A stretch of DNA of 64,000 nt from Halomonas litopenaei. Lineage in GTDB: Bacteria; Pseudomonadota; Gammaproteobacteria; Pseudomonadales; Halomonadaceae. Below the pieces are notes generated by a model that was given only the letters and a program-made list of their open reading frames with translations, did no database searches and was not told where the DNA came from. This document shows positions 63,649 through 64,000 of the stretch, piece after piece (the stretch's first letter is position 1; every line of letters begins with the position of its first letter). Location: assembly GCF_017303055.1 (NCBI RefSeq), contig NZ_JAEKJT010000001.1:496001-560000 (forward strand). Direction: 5' to 3'. Position numbers and translations under genes: made by a program.

Positions 63649-64000
63649 ATGGAACTGGATCCCGTGCTTCTGTCACGCATACAGTTCGCTTTCGTTGTTT
63701 CCTTCCACGCCATCTTCCCCGTGTTCACCATTGGCCTTGCCTCTTATGTCGCGGTGTTGCACGGGCTGTTCTACAAGACAGGCAACCCTGCCTGGGATCG
63801 GCTCGCCGCCTTCTGGGTGAAGGTCTTTGCCGTGGTATTCGGCATGGGGGTGGTGTCCGGTATCGTCATGGCATTCCAGTTCGGCACCAACTGGAGCAAT
63901 TTCAGCCAGGCCACCTCCAACTTCCTGGGGCCCATGCTGAGCTATGAGGTGGTCACGGCGTTCTTCCTCGAGGCAGGCTTCCTCGGCGTGCTGCTGTTCG
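63649..64000 (+). CDS. Cytochrome bd-type ubiquinol oxidase subunit I, N-terminal part
   Basis: The first 117 codons are visible; the gene runs off the right edge. Translation gives LDPVLLSRIQFAFVVSFHAI, with the haem-ligand His in the family's RxQFAxxxxFHxxFP segment. WVKVFAVVFGMGVVSGIVMA and FQFGTNWSNFSQATSNFLGP then follow, leading to the conserved LSYEVVTAFFLEAGFLG with the second-shell Glu. This is subunit I of a quinol oxidase (CydA or the cyanide-insensitive CioA subtype), which reduces O2 to water. The Q-loop that separates the two subtypes lies beyond the edge. Subunit II is expected to follow. Confidence 0.93.
   Translation, partial: MELDPVLLSRIQFAFVVSFHAIFPVFTIGLASYVAVLHGLFYKTGNPAWDRLAAFWVKVFAVVFGMGVVSGIVMAFQFGTNWSNFSQATSNFLGPMLSYEVVTAFFLEAGFLGVLLF

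Overview
The window is about 64 kb of GC-rich, densely packed gammaproteobacterial chromosome. A tyrA/aroA fusion followed by cmk and rpsA, an MvaT-type (not H-NS-type) nucleoid protein, a Tus-family protein next to yacG/coaE/pilD, nagZ-hpt and the general protein sequences suggest a member of the Halomonadaceae (Halomonas or a close relative). This is inferred from gene content and protein similarity by eye; no 16S gene is present. No rRNA, tRNA, CRISPR array, prophage or insertion sequence was recognised.

Layout. 1-6.6 kb: the end of serC, pheA, tyrA/aroA, cmk and rpsA (aromatic amino acids, CMP kinase, ribosomal protein S1), closed by a strong terminator. 6.6-10.2 kb: a gene-poor stretch with tandem repeats, mvaT and an AraC-type regulator. 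10.2-13.6 kb: a small unknown gene, then on the minus strand pilD, coaE, yacG and a tus homologue. 13.7-15.4 kb: nagZ and hpt. 15.5-24.5 kb: acyl-CoA metabolism, with an acyl-CoA synthetase under a MerR regulator, a valine branch (isobutyryl-CoA dehydrogenase, 3-hydroxyisobutyryl-CoA hydrolase, mmsB) and a glutarate/lysine branch (gcdH plus a CoA-transferase). 24.5-29.6 kb: a four-gene minus-strand periplasmic operon (imelysin, di-haem protein, imelysin, DUF1513) behind a Fur-box-like promoter.

29.8-33.5 kb: divergent ppsR and ppsA, the regulator and the enzyme of PEP synthesis. 33.7-41.5 kb: a small membrane protein, gamma-glutamyltransferase, a membrane-anchored glycerophosphodiesterase, rraA and acnB. 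41.7-46.8 kb: a DUF1289 protein, miaE and a 1303-residue multidomain regulator (winged helix, BTAD, degenerate cyclase-like domain, ATPase, TPR). 47-49.5 kb: queC-queE-queD-ykgJ for preQ0/queuosine. 50-56.7 kb: trhP, an SRPBCC protein, an HDOD-GGDEF protein, DUF2789, type I asparaginase, a CynX-like exporter and an unknown gene. 56.8-64 kb: an RhlE-type helicase, pqiABC, a YrbG-type Ca/Na exchanger and the start of a cytochrome bd-type oxidase subunit I.

The most unexpected pattern is in the spacers. At least ten intergenic regions carry short imperfect tandem arrays with 13-18 bp units in 3-8 copies. The unit sequence differs from locus to locus but the unit length stays in a narrow range. 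In one case the last copy contributes the ribosome binding site of the next gene. The arrays lie next to, not inside, coding regions. They look like independent local duplications rather than copies of one dispersed element.
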